Positions 1 to 11,705 of a DNA stretch of 64,000 nucleotides are shown here, piece after piece. The stretch's first letter is position 1; each line of letters opens with the position of its first letter. The translations under genes were made by a program, and so were the position numbers. The notes beneath the pieces are model-generated. The model did not search any database. It had not been told where the DNA came from and was given only the letters and a program-made list of their open reading frames with translations. The DNA is from Hermatobates lingyangjiaoensis (Eukaryota > Arthropoda > Insecta > Hemiptera > Hermatobatidae): NCBI GenBank assembly GCA_026182355.1, contig JAPFBL010000104.1, forward strand, positions 2,783,501-2,847,500, written 5' to 3'.

Positions 1-470
1 GTCATATATGATTTTTGAAGAAGGGGAAGGAAAATGATTTTATTAAATACTAAGGTGCCATAAGTTTCCCTGTATAATAATTCTATAAAAGACCAAAAAT
101 GTTCGTCATAATTCAAAATTGAAATCTTTTGTTTGAAGATTAATAAATGTAATTATCGTACATCCTTAATTATAAGTTATCTTAAAACGACATTTTTTCT
201 TCGATGTTTGTGATGTTTTTCAGAGAAAATAGAAGTATTTTCCTGTTTTAAATTTGAAAATTTCACTTAAATATTCAATGAAGAAGGAGGTAAAGAAATC
301 CACTGGCTACTCCAACAAAGGTTATGTTCTGATGTAGGAGATTATTTCGTATCAAGAAATTTTCACTTTGACTTTTCAAAAATGTTATTACTGATGTAGT
401 TATATTAATGAAATTATTTGCATCAGCTGTTTGATGTACAATAATAAGCTTGTATATGTGATGTAAGAAG
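1..470 (+). repeat. Dispersed repeat family A, copy 1 (cut by window edge)
   Basis: Non-coding AT-rich repeat. It matches the inverse of 2640-3155 over most of its length, including the stretch around 245-300 with AAATATTCAATG and AGAAGGAGGT, and the stretch around 345-395 with TTTCGTATCAAGAAATTTTC. A second plus-strand relative lies at 972-1835. No coding capacity or terminal motif is seen, so the class is unknown. Confidence 0.7.
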
Positions 471-971
471 AATAAAATTGGTATATGTAAAATGTCATCA
501 ACGATAGAGCATATGAAACATATAATCTCTGATCCTTTTTATAGTATGATGGGTTTTCTAACAAATTTTTCTAATCAATCTATATGTTGCACAATTCTAC
601 AAAGCTTAATTCCAGATGCTGATTTTTTTTACGTTTATGAATAAAATTATTATTGGGTAATATTGAAGTTTTGGAATGAACTTTCATGTCCTACAGAAGG
701 GTTTCTATTTTTTTTATCTAATTTCCAGTTCTTTCACTATTCTGGTCTAATAGTTCATACAATTATTTTTAAAAATTTCAAGTTTCCAGCTTTTAAATTT
801 AAAATTATAGAGAGAAGTCGGCTTTGAACTTCATTTAAGAACGCAAAAGTGGCTAATTACCAATATATATTTTTTTTAATATACGTTTACAGCAAACTTA
901 TATCAGAGTACAGCACCTGGGAAAAATAACATTAGCTCAACGTAATTTGATTTTTTATAACTTTTTACTAA

Positions 972-1835
972 GGGAATGAAAAGTGAGTTTTTAAAAAACT
1001 CTTGCATGCCATAACATTACCAGTATAATAATTTGATAAAAGACTAAAATGTAGAACATTATTTAAAATTAATTTTTTTTTAAAAAAAAATAATAAATGA
1101 AATTATCTTACATCTTAAATTAAAAATTATCTGAAAGGAACAATTTTGTCGCAAATTCAATTTGCTGTTAAATAGCTGGTACAGAGGACATGGTAATTGA
1201 TGTAATATAAATTTATTTTCAAAGGAATTATTTTCATTTCTCAAAGAAAATTATGAAATTATCGTTTGAAATTAACATTTGATAAGATAACAACATTTAA
1301 AGTATAATTGATATTAAAGCATAACTGGGATTAAAAAAAAAGTGGGGATTTTCATCCTGGACTAATCGATCACCAGCTATATTCGCCAGATTCATTTTTC
1401 ATTTATTTACATTGATTTGGAAAATAAGACTATTTTTATGTTTTAAATGGAAACGTTGTCTTAAATCTTCAATGTAGAAGAAGATCAGATAAATTATGTA
1501 AATGATCCAATAGCTATTGAAACAGACGTCATGTTCTCCTGTAAGAGATTATTTTGTAACACAAAATCTTCACTTTCGCTTTTCAAAAATGTTATTACGG
1601 CGGTAGTTATTGTGATATGTAAAAACAAGCGTGATATTAATAAGTGGATAAGTCATTATCAGTACTAGCTGCAGGAATGAAAAACTTAAAAACCCTTTCC
1701 ATTTACACATTTATATTATGCCTAAATGAGACATTATAAATTATATACCCAAGAAGTTTGATATTAAGTTTACTTATAGTAAAGTTGAGTGTAGGCCACT
1801 CCAGATTTTTATTGAATAATTTTATTTATTTAATA
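972..1835 (+). repeat. Dispersed repeat family A, copy 2
   Basis: A diverged copy of the family at 1-470, extended further at its 3' side. Its end reads GCCACTCCAGATTTTT after a conserved TATATACCCAAGAA block. The inverse of both is present near 2486-2560, so this is probably the family's true 3' end. No open reading frame is seen. Confidence 0.65.
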
Positions 1836-2044
1836 TTATTACTTGTCGTCTCAATATTATTTTGTTTTATTTTATAAAATAAAATTCTATTTTTTATTAA
1901 AGCTTAGTCAGTAACTCTTGTTTATGTACCATTTCCTCTGTTCATCCCACAGTTTAACTTTTATTTATTTATATTGTCTTCATATTTCCTAATTTAATTA
2001 TAAATTGATTCTTGTCTACTTTATTCTCTGTGGCATTGTTGCTC

Positions 2045-2165
2045 TCCAACCGTCTCTGTACCAGTGCATTTGGTTTCCCTCTTTTATCTCTCCTGAAGAC
2101 GGTTCAAACGGAAACTTTACGGTCCATATAGAACTTTACATTTCTATATATATAAAACAAGTTTC
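2045..2165 (+). repeat. PLE terminal-repeat fragment with hammerhead-like core
   Basis: The block ACCAGTGCATTTGG, then TTTCCCTC, then CTCCTGAAGACGG recurs in diverged form at 32270-32345 (plus) and 58325-58405 (minus). Bases 2093-2115 carry CTGAAGA, a short stem-loop and GAAAC, the conserved core of hammerhead ribozymes known from Penelope-like element terminal repeats. It sits between two family A copies. Self-cleavage is not shown. Confidence 0.55.
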
Positions 2166-2485
2166 ATAGTAATCATTTCAAAGAAATGCCAAGACTAAAT
2201 CAAAGAAAGAAGTTCAGAAATGTGGCTAATCTTTCAACTAAAACATATTTTCTTCGTCAGAGTCTTATTAAAACTGATTCATAATTAGACCATTATTTAA
2301 TCAAGTTGTAGAGTTCTCTCAACAATACTGTAATATCCTTATTTAAAGAATACATTTAAGTACGTGTTGTACCGTTGTATTTATAATTCCACATAGCATT
2401 TACTTCAGTAGTTTTAAAAATGCTATACCTTTACAGGTCAAGTTGTTCACTGAAGTTGCTTTACGAATAATTTAAAAAAAAATCT

Positions 2486-3155
2486 GGAGTGGCCTGCTCT
2501 CAACTTTACAATAAGTAAACTTAATATCAATGTTCTTGGGTATATAATATACAATGTCTCATTTAAGCATAATGTAAACATTTAAATGGGAGATGTTTAT
2601 TAGTCTTTCATTTCTGAGGTAGTACAGATAGAGATTCATCAACTTATCAATATATAAGCTTATTTTTGAACATAATAACATCCAACAGCTGAAGCAAATA
2701 ATCTCATTAGTATAACATTTCATTAGCATCAGAGAGAAATCTCATTAGCAGTAATAACATTTCTGAAAAGCCAAAAAGAAAATTTCTTGATACGAAATAA
2801 TATCCTACAAGAGAACACGGTGTTTGTTCAAATAGTGGATTTCTTATATCGTTTACTTGACCTCCTTCTACGTTGAATATTTAAGTTAAATTTTAAAGTT
2901 TAAATTAGAAAAATACTCTTATTTTCTCTGAACGACATCATGAACATCCAAGAAAAAAAATGCCGTTTTAAGATAATGTATAATTAAGGATATACAATAG
3001 TTACATTTATTAATCTTCAAACGAAAGATTTCCATTTTGAATTATGTTTTACATTTTTGGTCTTTTATGGAATTATTATACTGGGAGTTTTATGGCTTCT
3101 TAGTATTTATTAAAATCATTTTCCTTCCCCTCTGTCGAAAATCATATATAACAAT
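2486..3155 (-). repeat. Dispersed repeat family A, copy 3 (inverted)
   Basis: Reverse complement of the family at 1-470 and 972-1835. The right end (AATCATATATAAC) mirrors base 1 of the window and the left end mirrors the GCCACTCCAGATTTTT terminus at about 1795. With copy 1 it makes an inverted pair enclosing about 2 kb. Confidence 0.7.
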
Positions 3156-3479
3156 TTTCTCTGAGTGAGTATCATTTTTCCTGCGTCTTGTACTCAGTTA
3201 TAAGCTTGCTATGAATGTATATTGGGAAAAAATATATTAGTAATTAATCAGTTTACATATTCAACTCAAAGTCGAAGTCAACTATTCAATATAATTTAAA
3301 TAATTTATACTTGGGAGCTTCTAATTTTTGAAAATAATAAATATGAACTATTAGACTAATTAGTCTAATTTTATCTGTGTTTTGCTAAAAAAATTTCTAA
3401 GTCAATGTAAACATTGTAAAAAAATATCAATAATTCGACAAGTATAGCAGGTGATCCCTCAGTCTAGGATAAACAAACG

Positions 3480-4091
3480 GTTTTTATAGCTTTATTGCTC
3501 TTTCCCGTAATTGAAACTTCATGAATATTTTTTTAGAAATTGCTATTTTTTTGTTCCATTTATGGTCAAATTTTCATGAATGTTTAATAAGCCGTTTAGC
3601 GTCAAAAAAACATTTTCTGAAAACAGAAATCGTACATTAACGCCCCTCTGGTGAATGTAATTTTGAAAAAATTATCTCAAATCATTTTCAATATAATGTT
3701 CTATTTTTAAGCATAGTTTCATTTTGATCCGTTAAACGGTATGGCTTGTATTGCTCTCACAAGGTTTGAGATTGAATTATAAGTCAAAATTTTTACATTT
3801 TATTGAAAAAAAATATTTCCTGTTGTTTTAAAATTCTGAATATATTTTACGATTGTTGCATTTGTAACCTCAAAGATAATGTCAAAATTGCAAAACTCTA
3901 GGGTTATCAGTTTAGGAGAAATAAATGTTTTCTAAAAAACGGTTTTTGGCAAAAAAAGTGACTTTTCCGTCATGTATAATTCTTCCCAAACAATAGAGAT
4001 CATCTACTCTATGGAGCTCATTTTTGTGTAAAATATCAACTTGATCCATCAATGATTCTGGATCGTAGTGTGGTAACAAGCAATGGTAACA

Positions 4092-4139
<48 letters not shown>

Positions 4140-4260
4140 TCATCGTAAAAACCTCATAAAACGACTTTTGGGACATCAAAACATATAATTCCGTCAAAAT
4201 TTCGAGATGATTTTTTTCACGATCACTATACTTTACCTATAGTAAAGTAAAAAATAAATT
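3480..4260 (+). repeat. Dispersed repeat family B with internal (AC)n
   Basis: A non-coding repeat ending in a small palindrome, CACTATACTTTACCTATAGTAAAG (as two halves around CCTATAG) at about 4225-4248. The piece GGGACATCAAAACATATAA followed by TTTCGAGATGATTTTTTTCAC is shared, diverged, with 13790-13895 and 20470-20560. A 45-bp (AC)n tract lies inside. The reading frames here are short and driven by low complexity. Confidence 0.55.
4089..4134. repeat. (AC)n microsatellite
   Basis: About 22 uninterrupted AC dinucleotides embedded in repeat family B. Confidence 0.95.
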
Positions 4261-4264
4261 TTTT

Positions 4265-7200
4265 AAGTGTAATATATTTCTTAACTGCATGTAAACCCAA
4301 CGAATAGATGTGGTTTTCATTGCTTAATGAATTAAAATTTTAAAGCTGTACCATATCATTTGCAATAATCTAAAAGACATGAATATTTTTTAAAACATAC
4401 TATTTTTGTGTGTATTATGCAAAATTGTAATATTGTATGGTATTTTTAGCATAAAAGTTAAACTAAATTATCAAAATGTATTATTTACTGTGCCTTTAAA
4501 ATCTTAATTTTGCAAAAGACCTATACAACTCATCCCATTCCATGAAATGTTTAATTTCATTGTGACCTGTCAAACGGTGTAACCATTTCAACTTGCAGAT
4601 TCAAACTTAAGGTAAAAAATAAATATTTATGAAGAACTGACCGTATTTATTATCAACTAATTATGAAAGTATTTTAAGTTAATGCTAATGTCAGTCTCGT
4701 GGTAATTACATTTGTTTTCTGGAGTTAGGAGTTGGGGAGAAAAAAATTTAATCTAAATTCACACAACTTTTTCATGGAGAAAATATTTTGGGATCAATTA
4801 GATTTGAACAAAGTGAAACTTTAATGTTTAATATTCGATTTTAAAGTTAAAGTCATTTGGTACATCAAGCTGTGTGTATTGTAGCTTTTCAACAAACTTT
4901 TAGATACATACACCCAGGCGCTCATGCACACACATTAAACATACATATATACAAGGAACATCAAAAAACTATCATTGGTATGATAGAAAAATCAATATCA
5001 CACATGAAAAAGTTTGAATTCATCAAAATCTTGAACTAGAAATATTCATGGTTACTATACTATAAGTAAAGCGATAATTGAATTATTTTCTCATATAATC
5101 ATAGAATAAGAAGTTAAACAAGGTTCTAATATATGATAAACATTAAAAATATGAAATAAAAAAAAAGAAAATTATAATACCAATAGAGATTCTCAAAAAA
5201 TGTTTTAGAGAAGCCAATGTTCTTCTACCAATAATAATCTTTAATCATGACAAACAATATATATTTGCAAATCTCAAGGCATTTTGCTTACTGTATATAT
5301 TTTTTTGTCATTAGCTCTATAGCAGTATATAAACTATTAATTATACTAACAATATAAAAGATGTTTCATAACATAGAACTATAACAGAGAATTTCATTTC
5401 AAAATTTTAAATAGTAGGATTCTTTGAATCACCCAAGCATTTTTTTCATTATTCCTTGTATTTTCAAGTATTTAATGCGTATATTTAAAAATTGAAGTAT
5501 ATATTATTAAAACTAACTTAAAAGTGAACGACACTTCCCTTTTCTGGTATTTTTTATTAAATCAAAACATTTCTTCGACTCAATTGTAAATCATATAATA
5601 TATATCATCAAATAACAATACAGCTGAAACATTTTCCATAATAGTTTCGTTACGATTTATTCACTGTTCAGGATATTAAAATAAAAGTGAAAGGCAAAAA
5701 TAAAACAAATAAATAAACACATGATCATAAAATCCCTCAAATAATATTAATATAATAAATGGGTTTCTAAGAGGATATTTCAAAATTTTATACTTCTGCC
5801 TATGAAAAAAAAGGTTTTTAAAAAATAGCCGAAAAGTCAGTACTGTAAGTGTACTTTCAACCTGAAGGACTAACCAAGTTTTGATGAATGTGATCTTGTA
5901 TATATCTACATGTATAGTATTTTCATGTAAGACAACCAAATATTGAGAAAAATGTTCTTAAGTAAATATTTGATAAACAAAAAATGAATTCATGCAGTTC
6001 TGGTTTAGAATCGTCAGATGTGTTTTAACTTTCACATCTAAACTCATATGTTTATTTTTGAATGTATAAAAACTTGAATACAATGTGATATATATATATC
6101 CTATAATATGTTCATATATACTCCCATTATTGATATATTTTCAATAGTTCTGTCATATAACTTAAATGTTTGTCTGCAGCCCTCTTGTTGATAAGAGTAA
6201 TATAATTCTGCCTCAAGCTTTTTATTCTACAAAAACTTTCATTAATCCGAACAATTTTCAAAGGCTTTTTTTATTTACTTATTTCTTTTATGTACATCTT
6301 CAGTTAGTAATTTGATCATTATAACTGAAAATATTTCAGCTTCAACAAATAATTATTATTAAGCAAGATCTTGCAAAACCCTTAAAGAGGAGTATCTTAA
6401 TTTTATCTTATTTATTTAAAATTATTGTACAAATTGATGCTGTACATTAATAATGTTATACATTAATCGGTATTATTTCACGTTTGTATTAAACTTGGGA
6501 TTAGTTTGTCATAACCATTGTCAATTAATATATAATAGAGTAAATGTTATTTAGAAAATAGATTATATTTGATTATTTGAAATCATATATATATTACAAA
6601 TTGTACAATATTATTGATGAATGTTTTATCTTGAGTAACATATTCCTCTGCTTATTTCCTCTGAATCAAGAGGTAATTTGTGATTGTACCGGAGAATATT
6701 GCCTTAAAAATAAACCCTGTATTACTAAATAAGTATTTGTGGATAATTTTATGAAAAAGGAAAACTTATTATCATAACGTCATTATACTTCACTAGATTT
6801 AAATATTTTTAGTGAAGATGCATATCTAGAATAAAAGTTCTATGCTATAACAATAAAATAACTTTAAAAGTCTATGAATACCATGAACGAGAGCCCATGG
6901 ATTGCTATTATTTCAATATTGCTATCCGAAATGGATTATGATAGAAAAGAAAACTTGATTAAGCCGTTGAGGGTCATTACTCGTGGAAGCAGACCAGGAG
7001 GCTGTGACAGGATATATAATGTTTACCTTGTCTTCTCTAAGCCATTTCGTACATAGCAAAATGAATCAAGTTCACCACAAATTTTACTAAAATAATGATC
7101 TATCTGTTATTTTGGTTTTTTTCTTATAATATATACACTTAAAATTTTTGTAATTTAAAGTTTTACTTATTTCTTGATTTTGGAAATAAATTTAATTTTA

Positions 7201-7970
7201 GCTTAATTAGGTATATTATACAATACTTTATAAAATACAATAGCTTTTTTGATGAATTCTTTTTAGTAATGTTTATTAGAGTAATACTTACTTTAAAGGA
7301 TGGCAAATAATCTATGCTATTATTTAAATTACCCTTTTTTTATTTTTTTTTTAATAATTTAAGTAAAATTTTTTGTTAATTTTCTTGAAAGTACTACAAT
7401 TACTTTTTTAGATAAAAATTATCAAGAAAACGCTCATAAAGTTAATATTTAGATTGAATAACAGGAAAGACGTAGACTATTATTTACTCTATATATGTAC
7501 CTTTTTTTTCAACCTTAGCTAATTAACTTGAAAGTGAAACAATAATTTCTCTGGTGATTAATTATTTACAAAATATCTATGAAATAAACTGGCCTATTAT
7601 TAACTCTAGACCTTTTCATTTCTTTTCAAATAATAGTTTAGTTTTTTTTCTCAAGATGTAAAAGAGTACACAATTCGTTCGTCTGTTCTCAAATGTCATT
7701 CGTTGCTAGAGTTATTTTTGAGTAATGTTCAGTAATGTCTACTGATTGAAATTAAATTTCATTTTAATAAGAGAGGACTTCTATATTCAGATTTTTTTTT
7801 TTTTTTTTTTTTGGCACCGGGTAATTGATTTCTTTTTCTAAAGTTAGGAAATTCTGTATGAGTTAAACATAACTTGCATTTTTGAAAACTGCACGATTAA
7901 ATTTCCTTGCAAGATTTATTTTGGAATAATGGTTTGATTTTGATAAATATAAAGAGACGATATAAGATGT
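4265..7970. other. AT-rich DNA, no gene recognised
   Basis: No splice-bounded coding block or recognisable protein is seen. 4890-5080 is a weak relative of repeat family B (CACCCAGGCGC, then AAAAATCAATATCACA, then ATACTATAAGTAAAG). 6875-7045 is slightly GC-richer, with a 60-codon open frame that I do not trust as a gene. A poly-T run lies at 7790-7812. Confidence 0.6.
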
Positions 7971-7974
7971 AGTG

Positions 7975-8275
7975 AATGTATGGCGGTGGGAGGCTGATTG
8001 ATTTTGTTTTAAGAGTGACGAAAGGGTGACACTCCTCGAAGACGACCCTCGAGAGCTCGAGGCTACACTACCAAGCGGAGGCAGAGAGGAGTACCTGAGC
8101 GGTCGTCATGGGAGCCGAGATGCGACGACAGCACGTCCACGTCACGGGCTCTACTGAGCGCCTTCGCCCCACCACCGCCCTCCGCCGCTCCGTCCCAATT
8201 AACGATTCCACCCTCCACCGATCACAGCTTCTTACGGCTCTCCTCTGCGCATGCGCCCGCCCTCAATAACACTTT
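7975..8275. promoter_or_regulatory. CpG-rich block, promoter- or enhancer-like
   Basis: About 300 bases of high GC and many CpG in a region otherwise near 70% AT. It holds a GCGCATGCGC palindrome at about 8247-8256 (the NRF-1-type motif in metazoan promoters) and a homeodomain-type AATTAAC core at 8199. A plus-strand frame from the ATG at 8108 stays open for 53 codons but has no recognised domain or splice context. I read this as regulatory DNA or an untranslated first exon. Direction is unknown. Confidence 0.4.
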
Positions 8276-8279
8276 AATT

Positions 8280-9367
8280 CACTTCATTAACTTGAAACAA
8301 ATTCCCTTTTGTTTATCTCCCTGACGAGTTATACCATCGCCACAACTAGACCGAAACCTTCGCCAAATGGTACCGCATTATCTTGATAAATCCTACCTCG
8401 TAACTCGGTTAGGCTCAGACAGCACTCTTCCACAAACAGAATCCCATTGTCTCCCATTAAATATTTCTCTCATTACTTTCATCCCCGTGAATATTAATAT
8501 TTGCCTATTTGCCAAATGAAAGTCGTCCTAAACATGTCTCCTACTGGATTCAAAACAGCGATTTGTGAATACAGTGTAGACATCATTGAAAACAGAGTTA
8601 TATTTTCACACAGTATTTTCAAGTACTCATTAGTCATCTTCCAAGTGAAAATTTTACATTTGCTGTAACGTTAACATTCATTTTTCATTTCACAGATCTA
8701 TAAACAAAATTATGCATTTAAAATTTTACCATTCAAAAGTAACTATTTCATTTCATTTACTAATATGGAATTGCGTAAAGTCTGAATGTAAATGTAGACA
8801 AGCATCCCAGCCAGGTTGTAACTTTTTCGGTACTTATTTTAAATTTTTGAAAATCTGATGAGAACAAAAATTCAAAACATCTCACAAATTTGAATGAATC
8901 TTGTTCATTAAAATGTACTTCAAATATAGACAGCACCTTTTGTATCTGACCTAAGTACAATCCTCTGATGTGTCGTATGTTATTTAGGTTAGGGCTATTA
9001 GCCTAACGATATCATACTACTTGGTATGTTTTATGGCTTTGAGAAAGTATGACGCTAAGTTTAATCCCTTCGTTACTTTTACCCACATGTACAGTACTTT
9101 CAGCTTCAGGTGTAACTTTATGGTAAAAATTGTACCTGGTTTATTTTGTTGTAGATTATGGGTAAGCTACAACAAAACATACAGTGAATATAGATTTGCA
9201 TAGCGAGTCCTACATTTTGTCTTACTCAATTTTATTAGCATCAAAATCTTTAAAAAGTGCCTGAAATTCGGGTACTGGCGATTATACATTGTCTTCAAGA
9301 GGATGCAAAGATTTTTCATATTTCATAAACATCAATCATGAGTTATGACTAAGACTTCAAATTTAAA
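8280..9367. other. No gene recognised
   Basis: Mixed AT-rich sequence without splice-bounded coding blocks or clear repeats. A 66-codon minus frame (8760-8960) and a 60-codon plus frame (9021-9203) are chance-length open frames. Confidence 0.6.
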
Positions 9368-9685
9368 GGTCCGGGGTGGCTAAGGATCTTGCGTGCTCGC
9401 TTCTCAAATGAAAATCTGGGGTTTGGTACCCACTATAGCCCTCGATTATGCACGTTGGTGAAGAAAATCTGAGTACGTCGTCTCTCGGAGAGGACGTTAA
9501 GCTGTGGGTCCCGAGCCAGAATGATGTCAGGTATTAGTTAAAGATACCTACTCTAAATTCACTTGAGTAAGGCAAAACGTAGGAATCCCGATGTAGATTG
9601 TTCATTATGTCGTATTACGGCGGGCCAATCTTTGGCCTATATATTCTCTCGTGGAACGGCCTCTGCAACTTAACCTGACCTAAGA
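9368..9685 (+). repeat. tRNA-derived SINE, diverged copy
   Basis: Homologous to the better copy at 60228-60555. It has a decayed tRNA-like head, the shared body (CTCGATTATGCACG, GAGTACGTCGTCTCTCGG, GAGGACGTTAAGCTGTGG, CCCGAGCC) and a tail GCAACTTAACCTGACCT. The A-box region is mutated and the B box reads GGTTTGGTACCC, so internal Pol III promoter function is probably lost. Confidence 0.8.
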
Positions 9686-9689
9686 CGTC

Positions 9690-10277
9690 GGCTTAGAATG
9701 AGTACTAACTCTTCATTTACTCTTTTTGAAATAATTGCTATTCTGACTCTGTATCTAATCTTCAGTACATACACTGATCTCTCACTACTGTTCAGCCATA
9801 CCTTTCTAAAGTTTAGTGGACTGATATATTTATTTAAGATGCATTTAACTTGTTTTTATTGAAAAAGAAAGTAAAAGCAATAATAATAGAAATATATTTG
9901 TATAACAACAAATTTAACTACACTTGAAATGCAGATCAACCATTTTTTAAAACACACTAGAGTTATTCAGAAATTAGAATAAGATCCATCGACCAAGAAA
10001 GTGGACCTCGGCAGAGTTAGATAATTATTCATTTGCTCCTCTGACAAAGATCAATTGGAGGGTTGAAAGATTATAGTTTCATTTCTAAACTTCTTACTAT
10101 GACTTAAATTTTCTTTTTTGAGAGAGAAAGAAAGAGGAAGAGAGTAAAACTGGTTTGACTGTTTTGCATTTTTTTATTGCAATTCCATCTCAGAAATTAA
10201 ACTAACTTATACATAAAAAAATGAAAAGATTTCACAATGAACACTTAAAATAACAATCAATTTTCAAACTTCAATAA
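9690..10277. other. No gene recognised
   Basis: AT-rich non-coding sequence with a short GA-rich tract near 10120-10145. No open frame of interest. Confidence 0.6.
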
Positions 10278-10405
10278 AAAATGAGAAAACAGACTAAGAT
10301 CTTTCAACCGCAACATGATTTCAACTGTTAGTTGAGATTTGACTCTGACGAAGACCACTTGTTACGGTTGAAAGATCATAGTCTTTTTCTCCTTTCTTAT
10401 TGGGT
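10278..10405. repeat. Foldback hammerhead element
   Basis: The left arm (AAAAATGAGAAAACAGACTA, then GATCTTTCAACCGCAACA) is answered by a right arm ending TAGTCTTTTTCTCCTTTCTTATTG. Bases 10344-10373 on the plus strand read CTGACGA, a stem ACC...GGT and GAAAG, the hammerhead core. Same family as 25119-25283, 34381-34475, 48984-49137 and 52400-52641, but more diverged. Confidence 0.65.
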
Positions 10406-11485
10406 TTAAACATAAAAAGGTTAATATATATGGAAAAAAATAGAACAAATTGATTTTAATTTATAAAGAAATTACAAATTTAACTTAATAAGCATCATAA
10501 TTGAAAAATAATTGGATTATGTTATGGGTCTCTCAAGGGGATGTTCGCTTACTGGTCTTTTGTGTAGAGGAGCAGAGGGAACCAAAATTGTAGACCTGTG
10601 CCTGTTGGTGGACTTTATTTACTCTGCCGACATTATTCAAAGCGGAAGTCAACTCCCACTATTTGTAGCCTTAAATCAAGCAAAGGAAGCTTTTAATTAC
10701 TGATATAGAGTATTTGTCTTAATAATATATAACAGTGTTCAGTTAACAATGAAGCAAAGATATTTATGTCACAGTATTCAAAAATCCAAAACCAACTACA
10801 ATTCAAGCAGTAATTTTCACATCATATATTTGAGAGAGTTATTAAAAAGAACTGACAGCCAGTTTATCTCCATAATGCCTGAAATTAATGTTAAAATGTA
10901 AACTTATTTGACAGTTCGTCATAAAAAAGCAATAATTTTTCAACATCTACATCTCTCACTCTCTTTACCATTCTTCTCTCTTTCCCTCATTCTTTCTTTG
11001 CCTTTTTTCTGTATTTCTATCCTTATAACTTACTGCTTTATTATGTTTGTTTTTAAATAGGTGTATTAATGTATACAGATGTTAACAGTACCTCAAGAAG
11101 TCAACGGAAAACATCTTGGTAAGAAATTAAGAGATAAGAGATTAAGAGATTCTAACTTCACGCCTCTGAGCCAGAGTTATGAGACCTTCCTAACAACCAA
11201 ACCAGGTTTTCATTGTTACTATTAACAATTATTATAGTCATCGTAATATATATGATTTTATAATAAATTCTTGGTAATTACTTCTATTGGTCAATGAGAT
11301 AAATTTACATAGATTTCAAGTAAGCTAATGAATATGGTTAAAATTAGGGAATAAATTTTGTAGATTTCAGTGTTTGGCTAATTGGGTTACTGGTAGAAAT
11401 AAGTTAGATTGTCTGAAGTTTTAGGATTGGTTCCCTATGCTTTGCATGCAACACAAAACTGAGTGCTATCACAACACTAGAGATG
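10406..11485. other. No confirmed gene; one GC-richer open frame at 10512-10703
   Basis: A 63-codon plus-strand frame at 10512-10703 is GC-richer than its flanks and reads sensibly (for example LVDFIYSADIIQSGSQLP), but no convincing splice signals or family match are seen. It may be an exon relic or a conserved non-coding block. The rest is AT-rich, with a pyrimidine-rich stretch at 10950-11030. Confidence 0.35.
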
Positions 11486-11705
11486 TGTGGAGATGCAGTC
11501 GTGTTGTTAATTAGCGCACTGGCGATCGTCTTATCACTGACCCACCGTTACGCTAATGGGCCTTAATTAATTACCGGCTTGATAAGGGCTGGGGAGATAC
11601 TGTGTGAGGGTGGCGCTCATTACCCGATAGAGGAGAGCCGATTTACCGGTATTGGACACGCACCTCTGTGCCAGCCGCCTCCAACGTCATTATGCCCTAG
11701 TCCCA
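11486..11705. promoter_or_regulatory. GC-rich block with homeodomain and GATA-type sites
   Basis: About 220 bases of balanced composition in an AT-rich setting, with no frame suggesting protein. It carries GTTAATTAGCGC at 11509, CTTATCACTGAC, CCTTAATTAATTACCGG at 11562 and GATAAGGG at 11582. Clustered TAATTA cores with GATA sites are typical of developmental enhancers. Function is inferred only from composition and motif density. Confidence 0.45.

Noticed and set aside
8108..8269. 53-codon ORF in the CpG-rich block
   Set aside because: Open frames arise easily in CpG-rich sequence, where the AT-rich stop codons are scarce; Arg/Ala/Pro-biased with no domain.
10512..10703. 63-codon plus-strand ORF as a gene
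   Set aside because: GC-richer and protein-like, but no splice signals, domain or neighbouring exon. Described as an open question rather than a CDS.
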